Source of the DNA: Tissierellales bacterium
GTDB lineage: Bacteria; Bacillota; Clostridia; Tissierellales; Dethiosulfatibacteraceae
Length of the DNA stretch: 64,000 bases
Reading direction: 5' to 3'
NCBI GenBank assembly: GCA_016938195.1
Contig: JAFGVC010000100.1
Span: 1-64,000 of the forward strand
Part shown: one piece after another, positions 1 to 8,611 of the stretch
Layout of the letters: each line of letters opens with the position of its first letter
How positions within the stretch are numbered: position 1 is the first letter of the stretch
Translations under genes and position numbers: made by a program
The notes under the pieces: model-generated
What the model was told of the DNA's origin: nothing
The model's input: only the letters and a program-made list of their open reading frames with translations
Database searches by the model: none

Positions 1-1
1 A

Positions 2-586
2 GGGAATCTATCACTGACCGGAAAAATAATCGCTTCACTTTTTCAAGCGACAACACCTAGAACGGCAGGATTTAATACCATTGATACCGCGGCACTTACG
101 ATGCCAACTACTTTCTTGATTATTATTCTGATGTTTATAGGGGGTTCCCCGGGCTCAACTGCCGGAGGGATTAAAACGACTACGATTGGAATCATTTTTG
201 TTTCGATTTTTAGATTGGTACTCGGTTATGAAGACGCAGAGGTTTTTAAAAAAAGAATACCCGTGCGCCTTATACTTAGAGCTGTGGCCGTTATTGGTAT
301 TGCTATGGTTTTTGTAATGCTGGCGATTCTTATCCTTGTGATTACCGAAAGAAATTCGGGGTTTTCTTTTTTGGATATATTATTTGAAGTGGTATCTGCC
401 TTTGGCACAGTTGGGCTCTCTAGAGGATTAACTCCATTTTTATCTCAGATTGGACGCGTCGTGATTACAATCATTATGTTTGTTGGAAGATTGGGACCTT
501 TAACGCTCGCTTTCGGTATCGCACAGAAGCAACATGAAAATAAAGGATATTATAGATATCCTGAAGGTAAAATATTAGTAGGATAG
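2..586 (+). CDS. ktrB: Potassium uptake channel subunit KtrB/TrkH family, C-terminal part
   Basis: This is the 3' end of a gene that begins left of the window; the frame is open from base 2 and gives about 194 residues. It encodes the membrane channel of a Ktr/Trk potassium uptake system. The ATTPRTAGFNT stretch and the GGSPGSTAGGIKTTT stretch are the selectivity-filter and pore-loop signatures of the family, and several hydrophobic membrane segments follow. The regulatory subunit gene ktrA starts 11 bases downstream, so the two form an operon. KtrB is preferred to the longer TrkH because of the small KtrA-type partner, but the missing N-terminus prevents a length check. Confidence 0.93.
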   Translation, partial: GNLSLTGKIIASLFQATTPRTAGFNTIDTAALTMPTTFLIIILMFIGGSPGSTAGGIKTTTIGIIFVSIFRLVLGYEDAEVFKKRIPVRLILRAVAVIGIAMVFVMLAILILVITERNSGFSFLDILFEVVSAFGTVGLSRGLTPFLSQIGRVVITIIMFVGRLGPLTLAFGIAQKQHENKGYYRYPEGKILVG

Positions 587-597
587 GAGAACAGACT

Positions 598-1245
598 ATG
601 AAACAATTTGTAGTAATCGGGTGTGGTAGATTTGGATCGAGTGTTGCTAAAACATTATGCAAATTAGGTTATGATGTATTGGCTATTGACAAGGATCCGG
701 ACAAGGTACAGGAAATAGCTGAGTTTGTTACCCATGCCGTGCAAGCAGATGCAATTGATGAAAATGCACTAAGAACAATAGGTATAAGAAACTTCGACGT
801 GGCTGTTGTAACAATAGGGTCGGACATTCAGTCATCTATTATGGGGACCCTTTTAGCCAAAGAGATGGGAATAAAAAAAGTAGTTGCAAAGGCTCAGAAT
901 GAACTTCATGCGAAGGTTCTTTATAAAATCGGTGCTCACAAAGTCATATTTCCGGAAAGAGACATGGGAATTAGAGTTGCTCATAATCTTGTTTCTTCAA
1001 ACATTCTAGACGTGATAGAGTTTGCCCCTGACTATAGCATTATTGAGGTAGTCGCTAAGGATGATTGGACTGATAAAACGCTTAGAGAACTAAAATTGCC
1101 AAGTATATATGGTGTGAATGTTATGGCCATTAAAACGGGAGATGATTTGAATATATCACCTTATGCGGAGGATGTAATTAAAAAAGGAGATACATTGATA
1201 GTCATTGGCGATAATGCTAGTTTAAAAAAATTGGAGCAGGAATAA
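598..1245 (+). CDS. ktrA: KtrA/TrkA-type potassium uptake regulatory protein
   Basis: This is a 215-residue cytoplasmic gating subunit of the Ktr potassium channel. The N-terminal RCK_N Rossmann domain is shown by GCGRFGSSVAKTL near residues 8-20, followed by the acidic VLAIDKD nucleotide-binding strand end. The C-terminal part from about residue 135 looks like an RCK_C domain, which in the family can bind c-di-AMP; that binding is not shown here. One RCK unit of about 215 residues matches KtrA, not the doubled TrkA. The start has an AGGAG site just upstream. The stop codon shares a base with the next gene start (TAATG), implying translational coupling. Confidence 0.95.
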   Translation: MKQFVVIGCGRFGSSVAKTLCKLGYDVLAIDKDPDKVQEIAEFVTHAVQADAIDENALRTIGIRNFDVAVVTIGSDIQSSIMGTLLAKEMGIKKVVAKAQNELHAKVLYKIGAHKVIFPERDMGIRVAHNLVSSNILDVIEFAPDYSIIEVVAKDDWTDKTLRELKLPSIYGVNVMAIKTGDDLNISPYAEDVIKKGDTLIVIGDNASLKKLEQE

Positions 1246-2006
1246 TGATTGTCAGTAAAGATAATAGCAAAATCAAGTTGATTAGAGCTTTATCCTCAAA
1301 AAAAGAAAGAGATAGAACCGGATTGTATTTTATTGAAGGGAAGATACTAGTCGATGAATATTTGAAGCATGCTATGAAAATTGAGTTTCTTATCTATTCT
1401 GAGGAATATGAAGAAGAAATTAACTTAAGTTATGGGACTGAATCTTTTAAAGTTAAGAGAGAGATTTTTAATTCAGTTTCAAATACTAACCATTCTCAAG
1501 GAATAATGGCGGTTGTCGCTAAAAGAGAAACCGACTTGACACAAATATCAAATAAGCACCTCATCTTATTTGTAGATGGAATACAAGATCCAGGCAACAT
1601 GGGAACAATTATTCGTTCAGCTGACGCTTTTGGCGTTAAGGGCATTATTTATAACAAGGGTTGTGTTGATATTTATAATCCTAAAACAGTTAGAGCTGCT
1701 ATGGGCTCAATGACAAGAACGGATTTTCTTTCTACAGAAGATGACAGCGAAGCACTCCTATTCCTAAAAAGCGAAGGATATCAAATTTTTTCCGCAGTGG
1801 TTAATTGTTCTACTTATATTGAGGACTTGAACCGCTGTGAAAAATCCGTTTTGGTTATAGGAAATGAGAGCAGAGGGATAAACGAAAAGATTTTATCTTT
1901 AAGTGATGAACTTTTTACGATTAAAATGGCTAAGGGGAGCGAATCATTAAATGCAGGTGTGGCTGCAGGCATCTGTCTTTATTATTTTGGACGCAACTTT
2001 ATTTAA
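1245..2006 (+). CDS. TrmH/SpoU-family RNA 2'-O-methyltransferase (RlmB-like)
   Basis: This 253-residue protein is a SPOUT-class RNA 2'-O-ribose methyltransferase, probably acting on 23S rRNA. The N-terminal region resembles the SpoU substrate-binding domain. The three SpoU motifs are visible: DPGNMGTIIRSADAFG near residues 115-130, IGNESRGI near 205, and SLNAGVAAGICLYYF near the C-terminus, which forms the knotted SAM site. The start overlaps the ktrA stop by one base, so it is coupled to the potassium-uptake genes; this neighbourhood is common in Clostridia. The exact target nucleotide cannot be read from the sequence. Confidence 0.92.
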   Translation: MIVSKDNSKIKLIRALSSKKERDRTGLYFIEGKILVDEYLKHAMKIEFLIYSEEYEEEINLSYGTESFKVKREIFNSVSNTNHSQGIMAVVAKRETDLTQISNKHLILFVDGIQDPGNMGTIIRSADAFGVKGIIYNKGCVDIYNPKTVRAAMGSMTRTDFLSTEDDSEALLFLKSEGYQIFSAVVNCSTYIEDLNRCEKSVLVIGNESRGINEKILSLSDELFTIKMAKGSESLNAGVAAGICLYYFGRNFI

Positions 2007-2017
2007 CAATAAAAGGA

Positions 2018-2046
2018 TTGAAAAGATAATCATCTTTTGATATAAT
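2018..2046 (+). promoter_or_regulatory. Sigma-A promoter of the pheST leader
   Basis: A -35 TTGAAA (2018-2023) and a -10 TATAAT (2041-2046) are separated by exactly 17 bases, followed by the T-box leader. The spacer holds an inverted repeat AAAAGAT/ATCTTTT (2021-2027 and 2032-2038) around an AATC centre. The repeat could be a weak terminator for the ktrAB operon or a protein site. Confidence 0.8.
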
Positions 2047-2059
2047 CTAAAAAATAAAG

Positions 2060-2270
2060 ACTGTGAAAGAGCAAAGTAATCTAGGACCAATGAGTTTAAA
2101 GAGAGAAATGACTTGGCTGAAATCATTTCAACTTATCCGCGATGAAAATTCACTCTAGAGTTTATGAGCTGAATCTGAGTAGGTTCATACGGAAGGGCCG
2201 TTATCCCGTCAAAGAAAAAATAAGAGTGGTACCGCGGCACTTCGCCTCTTGAGAGGGAGTGCTTTTTTAT
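2060..2270 (+). promoter_or_regulatory. T-box riboswitch, tRNA-Phe responsive, with terminator
   Basis: The leader of pheST carries the T-box core TGGTACCGCGG (2227-2237), preceded by a GAGTAG-containing stem region and the GTTATC segment that pairs in the antiterminator. The terminator overlaps the T-box: GCACT (2237-2241) pairs with AGTGC (2258-2262) around an inner CCTC/GAGG helix, and a T tract begins at 2263. A candidate specifier is TTC at 2149-2151, followed by A as expected, which would read tRNA-Phe; the downstream genes agree. Uncharged tRNA-Phe should favour antitermination. The specifier choice is my inference and was not folded computationally. Confidence 0.93.
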
Positions 2271-2285
2271 TGGAAAGGAGTTTAT

Positions 2286-3308
2286 ATGAAAGATCAACTG
2301 ATGAACATTGAAACAGAAGCATTAATTAGGATTGAGAACGCAAAAAATTCGAAAGACCTAGAAGAAATTAGGATTCAGATTTTTGGAAAAAAGGGAGAGC
2401 TTACCTTATTGCTGAGGAACATGGGAAATGTTTCTCAAGAAGACAGACCTTTGATTGGTAAAATTGCGAATGAAGTACGAGAAAAAATTCAAGATTCTCT
2501 TGAGGCAAAAAAAGAAATCATTCATAGGGAGCAACTTGAGCAAAGCCTAAAAAATGAGTCCATTGACGTAACGATACCCGGACAGTTCATTGAACTAGGG
2601 CATAGACATCCTTTAATGCAAGTTAAAGAAGAATTGGAGAACTTATTTTTGAGCATGGGTTATGATGTGGTGGAAGGGCCTGAAATTGACACAGTAGAAA
2701 ATAATTTTGACGCATTAAATGCACCTGAAGATCATCCTTCCAGAGATATGTCGGATACCTTTTATATCTCAGAAAACATTCTTCTCAGAACGCAGACTTC
2801 ACCTGTTCAAATCAGAATAATGAAATCACAGAAACCACCTATACGAATTGTTTCTGCAGGAAGGACCTTTAGATTTGACGATGTTGATGACACTCATTCT
2901 CCTATGTTCCATCAAATGGAATGCTTAGTTGTCGATAAAGGCGTTACGCTAGCTAATTTGAAGGATTCTATTGATAAATTCGTTAAAACATTATTCGGAG
3001 AAGATATGAAAACGCGGTTTAGACCACACAATTTTCCTTTTACTGAGCCGAGTGCTGAAGTTGACGTCTCATGCCTTAAATGCATGGGGAAAGGTTGTTC
3101 AGCTTGTAGCTATACTGGTTGGAGTATGGAATTATTAGGTTGTGGCATGGTTCATCCTAATGTCTTAAGAAATTGTGGCATTGATCCGGAAATTTACAGC
3201 GGATATGCTTTTGGCATGGGAGTAGATCGTGTTACTATGGTTAAATATGGCATTAGTGATATTCGTTTATTATTTGATAATGATGTCAGATTTTTGAAAC
3301 AATTCTAG
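2286..3308 (+). CDS. pheS: Phenylalanyl-tRNA synthetase alpha subunit
   Basis: PheS is the catalytic alpha subunit of the alpha2-beta2 enzyme that charges tRNA-Phe. The product is 340 residues, normal for bacteria. It has the N-terminal tRNA-binding coiled-coil region (about 1-90) and the class II motifs: FRFDDVDDTHSPMFHQME (motif 2 region) and GMGVDRVTMVKYGI near the C-terminus (motif 3), with a CLKCMGKGCSAC cysteine cluster between. The ATG at 2286 is chosen over an upstream in-frame codon at 2259, which lies in the terminator; AAAGGAG sits 5 bases upstream of it. The T-box leader controls it and pheT follows after 14 bases. Confidence 0.97.
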   Translation: MKDQLMNIETEALIRIENAKNSKDLEEIRIQIFGKKGELTLLLRNMGNVSQEDRPLIGKIANEVREKIQDSLEAKKEIIHREQLEQSLKNESIDVTIPGQFIELGHRHPLMQVKEELENLFLSMGYDVVEGPEIDTVENNFDALNAPEDHPSRDMSDTFYISENILLRTQTSPVQIRIMKSQKPPIRIVSAGRTFRFDDVDDTHSPMFHQMECLVVDKGVTLANLKDSIDKFVKTLFGEDMKTRFRPHNFPFTEPSAEVDVSCLKCMGKGCSACSYTGWSMELLGCGMVHPNVLRNCGIDPEIYSGYAFGMGVDRVTMVKYGISDIRLLFDNDVRFLKQF

Positions 3309-3322
3309 AAGGAGGCGTCCAA

Positions 3323-5716
3323 ATGTTAGTACCTATTAATTGGTTAAAGGAATATGTTGATATTGAAGATATAGAGGACAGAGTATTGTCAGATAGACTT
3401 ACAATGACAGGATCGCATGTTGATTCTATTGTTTCATTAGAAAAAAAAATTAGTAAGGTTGTCACGGGAAAAATCATTGAAATGTCTAAGCATCCCCATG
3501 CTGAAAAATTATCGGTTGCAAAAGTTGACATAGGAAGTGAGATTTTACAAATTGTTACTGGGGCTAAAAATATTGAAGTAGGAGATTATATTCCAGTGGC
3601 TCTTCATGGCGCTGTTTTACCCGATAAAGGGATTATTGAATCCTCAGAATTGAGAGGTATTGAATCGCAAGGCATGATGTGCTCTTACGAAGAACTTGGG
3701 GTTGAGGACAAGTTGATTCCCAAAGAATCCAAGGGAGGCATTTTAGTTTTCCCAAATGAAGTTGAGTTAGGGCGAGACATAAAAGAAGTTCTTGGATTAA
3801 ATGGACAGGTTCTTGATATTGAAATTACTTTTAATCGGCCGGATTGTCTAAGTATTATTGGTATAGCTAGAGAAACTGCAGCTACTTTCAATCGCAAGCT
3901 TCATATTCCGGAAGTAATTATTCAGAATCCTTCAGAGGACATTCATGATTATATAAACGAAATAAGAATTGATTCACCTGATTTGTGTACACGATATTAC
4001 GCTAAGGTCATTAAAAATGTTAAGATAGGTCCATCACCCTTATGGATGCAAAGAAAAATAATGGACGCTGGAATGCGACCTGTTAATAATATTGTTGACG
4101 CAACTAATTACGTCATGATAGAAACCGGTCAACCTTTACATGCATTTGATCTTGAAAAAATGAAGAATCGGAAAGTAATCATAAGAAGAGCCGATGAGGA
4201 TGAAAATCTGATGACGCTAGACAAAGAAATAAGAAAGCTTTCTGGCGACATGTGTGTGATTGCTGACGAGTCAGATGCCCAGTGCATTGGAGGAGTCATG
4301 GGGGGATATGACTCGGAAATAACAGACAATACAAAGCTGATTATTATGGAGTGTGCAAATTTTAATCCAAAATCAATCAGGATGACATCTAAAAAATTAG
4401 GGCTGAGGTCTGAAGCTTCTTCAAGGAATGAAAAAGCCTTGTCTCCTCAAAATGTATCCTATGCAAATGAACGGGTTTGTCAATTAATCGAACAGATAGA
4501 GGCAGGAACTATTGTTGGAGGTCACATTGATGTAGGAGTTACAAAATTTGAAGAAAAAAAAGCTACATTGAGACCGTATAGATGCACGGAATTATTAGGA
4601 ACGCATATTGATACTGAAAAAATGCTTGACATATTGAACCTATTAGATATCAAAAGTCATTTTGATGGAAGTAAAATTGTATCAGAGATACCTCATTTCA
4701 GACCGGACATTGAACAAGAAGAAGATTTGATTGAGGAAGTGGGTAGAATCTATGGTTTTGAAAATATTGAGCCAAAGCCATTGAAAGGCGTTTTGCTTAA
4801 AGGGAACAAGTCAAATTTAAGATGTTTTGAGGATGGTATTAAAAACTATTTATCACAATCTGAATTTTGCGAAATCATGACATACTCTTTCATCAGCCCT
4901 AAAAAATATGACTTGATGAATTTTGCTGAAGATAGCCATCTAAGAGAATCTGTTCAAATCATTAATCCGCTGGGTGAGGATTTTAGCTCTATGAGAACGA
5001 CTTTGCTACCTAATATGCTTGAAGTAATAAGCAAAAACATTAATTATGGATCAAAATCAGCCAAATTATATGAAATTGGAAATATATTCAGGTCCAATGA
5101 ATTTCCTGTTACGACACTTCCGAACGAGATAAGTACCTTTTGTGCCGGCATTTATGGAAAGGGAGATTTCTATACATTAAAGGGAGTACTAGAAAATATT
5201 TTTAACAAATATCAAATCAAGGCGGATTTTAAAGTATTAGAAAACAATCCGGCTTTTCATCCCAAAAGAACGGCTGCTATTTATGTAGGAAGTGTCCTTG
5301 TTGGTATTATCGGCGAAGTACATCCGTTAACTTGCGAGCTTTTTAATATTAAAGAAAAAGTATATATAACAGAGATTAACCTAGAAAAACTAATTAGTTT
5401 TAAATCAGTTGAAAGAAAATATGCTGCTATTCCCAAATATCCTTCGATTACAAGAGATGCTGCTTTAGTTGTAAAGGATGATATTTTAGTGGCCGAAATA
5501 TTAGAAGAAATCAGAATAACTTCTCATCAGCTTCTTGAGTCAGTGAATTTCTTTGATGTTTATAAAGGCGCTGGAATAGAAGAAGGACATAAGAGTATTG
5601 CCTTCTCATTCGTGTTTAGATCGAAAGAACGCACTTTAAATGATGAAGAAATAGGCCATTTGTTTAACAAAATCATTGACCATCTATCAGAAAAATTTGA
5701 TGCGGTTTTAAGATAA
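3323..5716 (+). CDS. pheT: Phenylalanyl-tRNA synthetase beta subunit
   Basis: PheT (797 residues, usual length about 800) is the structural and editing subunit of Phe-tRNA synthetase. Domains in order: an N-terminal EMAP-like tRNA-binding fold (about 40-150, HPHAEKLSVAKVDIG), the B3/B4 editing module (about 210-380, with CTRYYAKVIKNV and GGVMGG), the B5 domain (about 405-475), a catalytic-like core, and a C-terminal ferredoxin-fold anticodon-binding domain (about 705-797, PKYPSITRDAALVV). It starts with ATG after AGGAGG, 14 bases behind pheS, and shares the T-box control. No terminator follows; the lgt promoter lies about 15 bases after its stop. Confidence 0.97.
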   Translation: MLVPINWLKEYVDIEDIEDRVLSDRLTMTGSHVDSIVSLEKKISKVVTGKIIEMSKHPHAEKLSVAKVDIGSEILQIVTGAKNIEVGDYIPVALHGAVLPDKGIIESSELRGIESQGMMCSYEELGVEDKLIPKESKGGILVFPNEVELGRDIKEVLGLNGQVLDIEITFNRPDCLSIIGIARETAATFNRKLHIPEVIIQNPSEDIHDYINEIRIDSPDLCTRYYAKVIKNVKIGPSPLWMQRKIMDAGMRPVNNIVDATNYVMIETGQPLHAFDLEKMKNRKVIIRRADEDENLMTLDKEIRKLSGDMCVIADESDAQCIGGVMGGYDSEITDNTKLIIMECANFNPKSIRMTSKKLGLRSEASSRNEKALSPQNVSYANERVCQLIEQIEAGTIVGGHIDVGVTKFEEKKATLRPYRCTELLGTHIDTEKMLDILNLLDIKSHFDGSKIVSEIPHFRPDIEQEEDLIEEVGRIYGFENIEPKPLKGVLLKGNKSNLRCFEDGIKNYLSQSEFCEIMTYSFISPKKYDLMNFAEDSHLRESVQIINPLGEDFSSMRTTLLPNMLEVISKNINYGSKSAKLYEIGNIFRSNEFPVTTLPNEISTFCAGIYGKGDFYTLKGVLENIFNKYQIKADFKVLENNPAFHPKRTAAIYVGSVLVGIIGEVHPLTCELFNIKEKVYITEINLEKLISFKSVERKYAAIPKYPSITRDAALVVKDDILVAEILEEIRITSHQLLESVNFFDVYKGAGIEEGHKSIAFSFVFRSKERTLNDEEIGHLFNKIIDHLSEKFDAVLR

Positions 5717-5730
5717 ACAAAAGTGGTTGT

Positions 5731-5759
5731 TTGACAGAACTTTAAATAGTTCATATAAT
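5731..5759 (+). promoter_or_regulatory. Consensus sigma-A promoter of lgt
   Basis: TTGACA (5731-5736) and TATAAT (5754-5759) are a perfect consensus pair with a 17-base spacer. The expected transcript start near 5766 falls directly before the GGAGGTGG ribosome site (5768-5775), so the lgt 5' leader would be only about a dozen bases. Confidence 0.85.
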
Positions 5760-5777
5760 AGATTCGCGGAGGTGGAT

Positions 5778-6527
5778 ATGATTGATCCAGTTGCTTTTCA
5801 AATATTTGGTATTGAAATTATGTGGTATGGGATATTAATTGCTTCAGGCGTACTTATTGGGACTTTACTTGCTTTAAGACAAAGTAGGAGAATAGGATTT
5901 CGAGAAGAAGATTTGATTGATCTCTTAATTTTCGCTATCCCTGCAGCTATTTTAGGAGCACGGTTATATTATGTAGCCTTTAACTGGGATTATTATAAAG
6001 GAGATCTGTATCAGATACTAAATCTAAGAGGTGGTGGATTGGCAATCCATGGGGGTATTATTGCGGCTGTTTTTACCGCTGCAATATTCTGTAAAATTAG
6101 GAAAATAAATTTTTGGCAGATTGCTGATATCACAACTCCAAGCATTATTTTAGGACAAGCTATAGGAAGATGGGGAAACTTCATAAATCATGAAGCTTAT
6201 GGAAGAGAAACAACCTTGCCATGGGGCATAGAAATCAACAATCAAATTGTTCATCCGACTTTTTTATATGAGTCTTTACTTAACTTCATGATATTTATTT
6301 TTTTGATTTGGTATAGAAATAACAGAAGAAAATTTGATGGAGAGTTGTTTGCTTTTTACATGGTGCTCTATTCAATAGGCCGATTTTTTATCGAAGGATT
6401 GCGAATTGACAGCTTGTACCTAGGAGAGTTTAGAGTTGCTCAGTTGGTCAGTATAATTACGATAGTTTTGGGAATAGGGTTGTATATCTTTTTGTATCAG
6501 AGAGATAAAAAAACAGCCGGTAAATAA
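5778..6527 (+). CDS. lgt: Prolipoprotein diacylglyceryl transferase
   Basis: Lgt moves diacylglycerol from phosphatidylglycerol to the lipobox cysteine of prelipoproteins in the cytoplasmic membrane. The 249-residue product has about seven hydrophobic segments and the family signature GRWGNFINHEAYG, preceded by GGLAIHGG and GARLYYVAFNW. The ATG at 5778 is chosen because GGAGGTGG precedes it and because the longer frame, opening with TTG at 5727, would begin upstream of the predicted transcript start. The next lipoprotein step, lspA, lies at 32075. A terminator follows, so this gene is its own unit. Confidence 0.96.
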   Translation: MIDPVAFQIFGIEIMWYGILIASGVLIGTLLALRQSRRIGFREEDLIDLLIFAIPAAILGARLYYVAFNWDYYKGDLYQILNLRGGGLAIHGGIIAAVFTAAIFCKIRKINFWQIADITTPSIILGQAIGRWGNFINHEAYGRETTLPWGIEINNQIVHPTFLYESLLNFMIFIFLIWYRNNRRKFDGELFAFYMVLYSIGRFFIEGLRIDSLYLGEFRVAQLVSIITIVLGIGLYIFLYQRDKKTAGK

Positions 6528-6557
6528 TATTTAATTAAAGAATAAAAAAAATAGTAG

Positions 6558-6600
6558 AAAAACAAAACATTCAATAATGGTTTTGTTTTTCTTTTTTTTA
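6558..6600 (+). terminator. Intrinsic terminator after lgt
   Basis: AAAACAAAAC plus ATT (from 6559) pairs with AATGG plus TTTTGTTTT (6576-6589), with one bulged base, followed by CTTTTTTTTA. The stem is AT-rich but long. It separates lgt from the mraZ operon. Confidence 0.75.
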
Positions 6601-6678
6601 TGCAACGCAAGCTTAAATGGGGTAAATATTTTCATGTTTAATATTTTTTCAAGAAAAAGCGCCGATTTTTATAAAAAA

Positions 6679-6731
6679 GTGGTGCAATTAACCCACGTTG
6701 TGGTATAATATACCCATAAGGTGGTGGAAAA
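6679..6731 (+). promoter_or_regulatory. mraZ promoter with 21-bp phased GTGG/CCCA repeats (putative MraZ operator)
   Basis: An extended -10 element TGGTATAAT covers 6701-6709; no good -35 is visible. GTGG occurs at 6679, 6700 and 6721, exactly 21 bases apart, and an opposite-facing ACCCA follows each of the first two (6691-6695 and 6712-6716). MraZ is known to bind short G-rich direct repeats (GTGGG in E. coli, AAAGTG in Mycoplasma) before its own gene, so autoregulation is plausible. The third repeat merges with the AAGGTGG ribosome site. Use of these repeats by MraZ is inference. Confidence 0.6.
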
Positions 6732-7169
6732 ATGTTTACTGGAGAATATTTTCACTCATTTGACAACAAAGGTAGAGTTATTATTCCATCCAAATTCAGA
6801 GATGAGCTTGGGGACGTGTTATATATAGGCAAAGGCTTTGACCAATGCTTATTTGTCTATCCTTATGAAACATGGATTGAATTTTCATCCAAATTAAAAA
6901 AACTATCCTTGCTAAGCTCAGAGCATAGATTCTTTTCCAGAAGATTTCTATCAGGATTCTCTGAATGCAACATTGATAAACAAGGAAGACTTTTACTCCC
7001 TCCAAATTTACGGGATTATAGTGATTTGAAAGATGAAGCTGTTATTATTGGGGTTCTTGATCGAATAGAGATTTGGAGCAAAGAGAACTGGGATTCATAT
7101 TCAAATTCTGATGAAATGAATTTTGAAAAGGTTGCTGAAAAAATGTCAGAACTAGGTCTAGAACTTTAG
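6732..7169 (+). CDS. mraZ: Transcriptional regulator MraZ
   Basis: MraZ (145 residues, normal size) is the DNA-binding repressor that opens the dcw cluster in many bacteria. Two AbrB/SpoVT-like swapped-hairpin halves are visible: N-terminal [19 protein letters not shown] (about 9-27) and C-terminal [18 protein letters not shown] (about 79-96), each with the conserved K/Q-GR loop. It is followed after 8 bases by rsmH, its standard partner, which antagonises MraZ in E. coli. The phased GTGG repeats over the promoter are its likely target. Confidence 0.96.
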   Translation: MFTGEYFHSFDNKGRVIIPSKFRDELGDVLYIGKGFDQCLFVYPYETWIEFSSKLKKLSLLSSEHRFFSRRFLSGFSECNIDKQGRLLLPPNLRDYSDLKDEAVIIGVLDRIEIWSKENWDSYSNSDEMNFEKVAEKMSELGLEL

Positions 7170-7177
7170 GAGGATAC

Positions 7178-8107
7178 ATGGATTTTTTTCATAAGCCGGT
7201 ACTATTAGAAAAATCGTTAGAGGGATTAAATATCAAAAAAAATGGTATTTATGTTGATTGTACGCTTGGCGGAGGTGGTCATACCACGGAGATTGCCAAG
7301 AGATGTACGTTGGGAAAATTGATCGCAATAGACCAAGATATGGATGCTATTGAAAATTTCAAGAGCAAGTATTCCGAACTTGATAATGTAATAACGATTA
7401 ATGGAAATTTTAAAGATGTAAAGGAAATATTGTTAAATATCAATATAGAGCATATTGATGGTGCTTTGATGGATTTAGGGGTTTCATCTTTTCAACTGGA
7501 TAATCCTGAAAGAGGATTTAGTTACATGCAAGATGCAATTCTAGATATGCGGATGGATGCAAATCAAAAGACCACGGCTAGACATATAATCAATGGTTAT
7601 ACCGAAGAAGAGCTGAGAAGAATTTTTTATGAATATGGAGAAGAAAAATGGGCTGCAAGAATTGCAAAATTTATTATTGAAGAAAGAAACAATAATTTTA
7701 TCGAAACGACTGGACAACTCGTTGACGTCATAAAAAAAGCCATACCTAAAAGTGCTCGTAGAGATGGGCCTCATCCTGCAAAAAGAACTTTTCAAGCGAT
7801 AAGAATAGAAGTGAACAAAGAGCTGGAAATTTTAGAAAATACAATAACTGATCTTTCAGAAATGTTGAATTCAAAAGGAAGGTTATGTATTATCACTTTT
7901 CATTCGCTGGAAGATAGAATTGTTAAAAATACATACAAATTTCTTGAAAAAGATTGTTTGTGTCCGCCAGGACAACCGATTTGCACTTGTGAAAAAACGA
8001 AAACAATTAAAATCATTTCTAAAAAACCAATTTTGCCCGACGAGGATGAATTAGAAATGAATCCTAGAGCGAGAAGTGCTAAATTAAGAATAGCCGAAAA
8101 AATATGA
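7178..8107 (+). CDS. rsmH: 16S rRNA (cytosine(1402)-N(4))-methyltransferase
   Basis: RsmH (MraW), 309 residues, N4-methylates C1402 in the decoding centre of 16S rRNA using SAM. The Rossmann SAM site is shown by [15 protein letters not shown] (about 24-38), the family motif [14 protein letters not shown] (about 95-108) follows, and the conserved [16 protein letters not shown] and [12 protein letters not shown] blocks are present. It has an AGGAGG site and sits between mraZ and ftsL, the classical start of the dcw cluster. Confidence 0.97.
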   Translation: MDFFHKPVLLEKSLEGLNIKKNGIYVDCTLGGGGHTTEIAKRCTLGKLIAIDQDMDAIENFKSKYSELDNVITINGNFKDVKEILLNINIEHIDGALMDLGVSSFQLDNPERGFSYMQDAILDMRMDANQKTTARHIINGYTEEELRRIFYEYGEEKWAARIAKFIIEERNNNFIETTGQLVDVIKKAIPKSARRDGPHPAKRTFQAIRIEVNKELEILENTITDLSEMLNSKGRLCIITFHSLEDRIVKNTYKFLEKDCLCPPGQPICTCEKTKTIKIISKKPILPDEDELEMNPRARSAKLRIAEKI

Positions 8108-8116
8108 GGTGATTTT

Positions 8117-8611
8117 ATGTCCACAATCAGTGAAAAAAGGCCTATTGATTATAGGGATATGGAACGATATTATAGGATGAAGGAAGAAACGATGCTTAAT
8201 TCTAAAAAGAAAAAGTGTCAGGCTCCTACATCTTCTATCCAAATCAAATATTTTTTATACGTCGCGATTATTTTTATTTTATCATTAGGAATGATTTTTA
8301 ATTATGCTACTATTACACAGAGAAAAATGGAAATTAATGATTTAAAGAAAGATATCACCTTGATAGAAAAGCAAAAAGAAGATATAATAATTGCATTAGA
8401 AACAATAAAAAATTCTAATATAATTGAAGAAAATGCGATGAATTTTTTAGGAATGGACTATGCATTGAGTACACAGAATCATTTTCTATCGATTAGTTAT
8501 CAAACAAATACCGAAGATGAATTCGCTTACACAAAAAAACAGGATAAGAATGAATTGTTGAATGGTATAATAGAAAGAACTTTTTTGATTTTTGCTAAAG
8601 AGGGTATTTAG
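8117..8611 (+). CDS. ftsL: FtsL-like cell division protein
   Basis: This 164-residue single-pass membrane protein lies between rsmH and the division PBP, the fixed place of ftsL. It has a positively charged cytoplasmic region (about 1-45), one membrane segment (about 46-66, YFLYVAIIFILSLGMIF) and a short extracellular coiled-coil (about 70-105), as in FtsL/DivIC septal scaffold proteins. Sequence identity in this family is always low, so the call rests on position and topology. The acidic tail beyond residue 120 is longer than in many FtsL proteins. Its stop codon directly precedes the next ATG. Confidence 0.85.
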   Translation: MSTISEKRPIDYRDMERYYRMKEETMLNSKKKKCQAPTSSIQIKYFLYVAIIFILSLGMIFNYATITQRKMEINDLKKDITLIEKQKEDIIIALETIKNSNIIEENAMNFLGMDYALSTQNHFLSISYQTNTEDEFAYTKKQDKNELLNGIIERTFLIFAKEGI

